Origin: Verrucomicrobiia bacterium
GTDB taxonomy: Bacteria > Verrucomicrobiota > Verrucomicrobiia > Verrucomicrobiales > DEV007
Assembly (NCBI GenBank): GCA_020439995.1
Contig: JAGROY010000111.1
Span: forward strand, 1 to 63,832
DNA: 63,832 bases
Reading direction: 5' to 3'
Position numbers and translations under genes: made by a program. Shown here one piece after another: positions 62,101 to 63,832 of the stretch (its first letter is position 1; the number at the start of each line of letters is the position of its first letter). The notes under the pieces are model-generated. The model was not told the DNA's origin and did not search any database. It saw only the letters and a list, made by a program, of their open reading frames with translations.

Positions 62101-63832
62101 ATGAAGAGTCTTTGGAATCCCAGCGATGCCCGTAAGGCAGGCAAGAGCCTGCTCAACCAACGTGTCTACACCTCCCGCCTGCTCGGCCAGGAGCCGGAAC
62201 TGGTGCTGCATGGTGGCGGTAATACCTCTGTGAAAGTGCGGGAGAAAACGTTCTTCGGCGACACCGAGGACATCGTTTACGTCAAGGGCAGCGGCTGGGA
62301 TCTGGGGACGATCGAAGCTCAGGGATTCTCTCCGGTCCGCCTGAATGTACTGCAGAAAATGGCAGAGATGGAAACGCTGAGCGATGCCGACATGGTGCGC
62401 GAACAATGCGCGGCGATGACCAATCCCAATGCGCCCGCGCCTTCGATCGAAGCCATCCTGCACGGCATCCTGCCATTCACTTTTGTCGACCACACACACG
62501 CCAATGCAGTCATCGCACTGACAAACGCACCAAAGGGCAAGCAGCGCATCAAAGAAGTTTACGGCGACCACGTTCTCGTCGTCCCTTACGTCATGCCCGG
62601 CTTCGTTTTGTCGCGCACGGTGTATGAGATGATCAAAGGCCGGGATCTGTCCGGGATCGAAGGCATCGTCCTGATGAACCACGGCATCTTCACTTTTGCC
62701 GATGACGCGAAGACCAGCTACGAGCGCATGATCCAGCTGGTGAGCGAAGCCGAGAACTTCCTGCGCAAGAGAGCCGGTGCCAGATTCCTCGCCAAAGCCA
62801 AACCACAGGACAATCCGCTCGCTCTGGCAACCTTGCGCAAAGCGGTTTCCGATCAGCGCGGCTGTCCGGTGGTGGTAAAGTTAGACCAGTCTCAGGAGGC
62901 CTGTGGCTATTCCAGTCTGCCGAACATCAAATCGATCGCCACCCGTGGCCCATTGACTCCCGATCACTCAATCCGCACCAAGCGAATTCCCGTCGTCGTC
63001 ACCGGCGATCCGGCAGCAGACGTGCAGCGCTTTGCCGATGACTACCGCAAATATTTCGACCGCTGCGCCAGCGAAGGGCACACCATGCTCGATCCCTCAC
63101 CGCGCTGGGCCGTGTGGCAGGGCCATGGCGTCGCCGCGTTCGGCAGGACAGTGAAGGAAGCCGGCATCGTATCCGACATTGCCCACCACACTTACAGAAC
63201 CATCCGGCAGGCGGAAAAGCTCGGCGGCTGGCGCGCGTTGAGCGAAAAAGATATCTTCGAAATCGAATACTGGGAACTGGAGCAGGCCAAGCTCAAGAGC
63301 AGCAGCAAAGCAGGCCCCGATCTTCAGGGCAAAGTCGCGCTCGTCACCGGCGCTGCAGCAGGCATCGGCCAGGCATGTGCCAACGCCCTCCACGAAGCGG
63401 GCGCGGCAGTGGTCGCGCTCGACTTGAACCCCGAGATTGAAGAACTCTTCAACGCCGACGATCGCCTCGGCATCACCGTGAACCTGACCAAGCTCGACAA
63501 AGTGCGGGCTGCCGTCGACACCGCCGTGCGCCGCTTCGGTGGCATCGACATCGTGCTCAGCAATGCCGGCATCTTCACCGCCGGGGCCTACATCGATCAA
63601 ATGGACGCCGGCAACTGGGACAAGAGCATCGCCGTCAATCTCACCAGCCACCAGCAACTGCTTCAGGTCTGCATCCCATTCCTCAAGCTCGGCATCGACC
63701 CCGCCGCCATCATCATCGGCTCGCGCAACGTCGCCGCCCCCGGTGCAGGTGCCGCATCCTACTCCTGCGCAAAAGCGGGACTCACCCAGCTCGTCCGCGT
63801 CGCCGCACTCGAACTCGCCTCCTCAGGCGTCC
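62101..63832 (+). CDS. Aldolase/short-chain dehydrogenase fusion (rhamnulose-1-phosphate aldolase/alcohol dehydrogenase-like), 3' end outside the window
   Basis: The open frame runs from ATG 62101 past the window edge; at least 577 residues are seen. The first 400 are a class II aldolase with FVDHTHANAV (zinc His pair) and VLMNHGIFTF. The C-terminal part is a short-chain dehydrogenase with the NAD site VTGAAAGIGQ, NAG and the catalytic YSCAK. This fusion is known as RhaD/RhaE-like in rhamnose catabolism, cleaving rhamnulose-1-phosphate and oxidising lactaldehyde. About 100 residues are missing at the end. No rhamnose kinase or isomerase is in view. Confidence 0.87.
   Translation, partial: MKSLWNPSDARKAGKSLLNQRVYTSRLLGQEPELVLHGGGNTSVKVREKTFFGDTEDIVYVKGSGWDLGTIEAQGFSPVRLNVLQKMAEMETLSDADMVREQCAAMTNPNAPAPSIEAILHGILPFTFVDHTHANAVIALTNAPKGKQRIKEVYGDHVLVVPYVMPGFVLSRTVYEMIKGRDLSGIEGIVLMNHGIFTFADDAKTSYERMIQLVSEAENFLRKRAGARFLAKAKPQDNPLALATLRKAVSDQRGCPVVVKLDQSQEACGYSSLPNIKSIATRGPLTPDHSIRTKRIPVVVTGDPAADVQRFADDYRKYFDRCASEGHTMLDPSPRWAVWQGHGVAAFGRTVKEAGIVSDIAHHTYRTIRQAEKLGGWRALSEKDIFEIEYWELEQAKLKSSSKAGPDLQGKVALVTGAAAGIGQACANALHEAGAAVVALDLNPEIEELFNADDRLGITVNLTKLDKVRAAVDTAVRRFGGIDIVLSNAGIFTAGAYIDQMDAGNWDKSIAVNLTSHQQLLQVCIPFLKLGIDPAAIIIGSRNVAAPGAGAASYSCAKAGLTQLVRVAALELASSGV

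Overview
The window looks like a chromosomal stretch of a Gram-negative bacterium of the phylum Verrucomicrobiota. Supporting signs are two DUF1549/DUF1553 proteins, a DUF1501 protein, a cytochrome c-WD40 protein, two PEP-CTERM proteins, a delta-60-repeat protein, a formylglycine-enzyme-like protein, an LPS-type family 9 glycosyltransferase and a full type II secretion (T2SS) locus. Planctomycetes share several of these families, so the phylum call is an inference. No rRNA, tRNA, CRISPR array or replication origin was seen.

Layout. Bases 1-1.5 kb are a graveyard of mobile DNA: a tyrosine-recombinase tail, a frameshifted RAYT/IS200-like transposase, an IS110 fragment and a DruA/DUF4338-like fragment. 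Bases 1.5-7 kb hold an acetyltransferase, an FGE-like secreted protein, a phosphoesterase, a heptosyltransferase-like enzyme and a PEP-CTERM protein. uvrB (7.1-9.3 kb) has a second RAYT remnant against its start codon. Bases 9.9-17 kb carry a thioesterase/FAD-oxidoreductase pair, two membrane or TPR proteins, an M23 peptidase and a Wzz-like protein. Bases 17-40 kb are dominated by secreted proteins: two DUF1549/1553 loci, beta-propeller proteins, a GH16 glucanase and a large two-repeat CBM9-like protein, with yicC among them.

The most notable locus is at 38.9-40.2 kb. A thioredoxin-like/PDZ protein is interrupted by one in-frame TGA exactly where a redox Cys is expected (C-I-P-[TGA]-H-A-C). 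A hairpin with loop AGGUA lies 25 nt downstream. It is a candidate selenoprotein with a bacterial SECIS element; the alternative is a recent nonsense mutation or a sequencing error.

Bases 41.8-57.8 kb carry one long minus-strand T2SS cluster in the order gspE-F-G-H-I-J-K-L-M/PilO-C/PilP-D. It is followed by two secreted proteins (one repeat protein, one PEP-CTERM) and a strong terminator. No prepilin peptidase or exosortase is in the window. Five secreted proteins across the window end in a similar module, roughly Y-x-V-E-x-S-x-D-L-x-x-W ... F-x-R, and the T2SS is a plausible export route for them.

Bases 58-63.8 kb contain a DUF2306 membrane protein, a small secreted protein, an Rpn-type nuclease, an M42 aminopeptidase, a palindromic REP/MITE-like element and the 5' part of an aldolase/short-chain dehydrogenase fusion that runs off the window.
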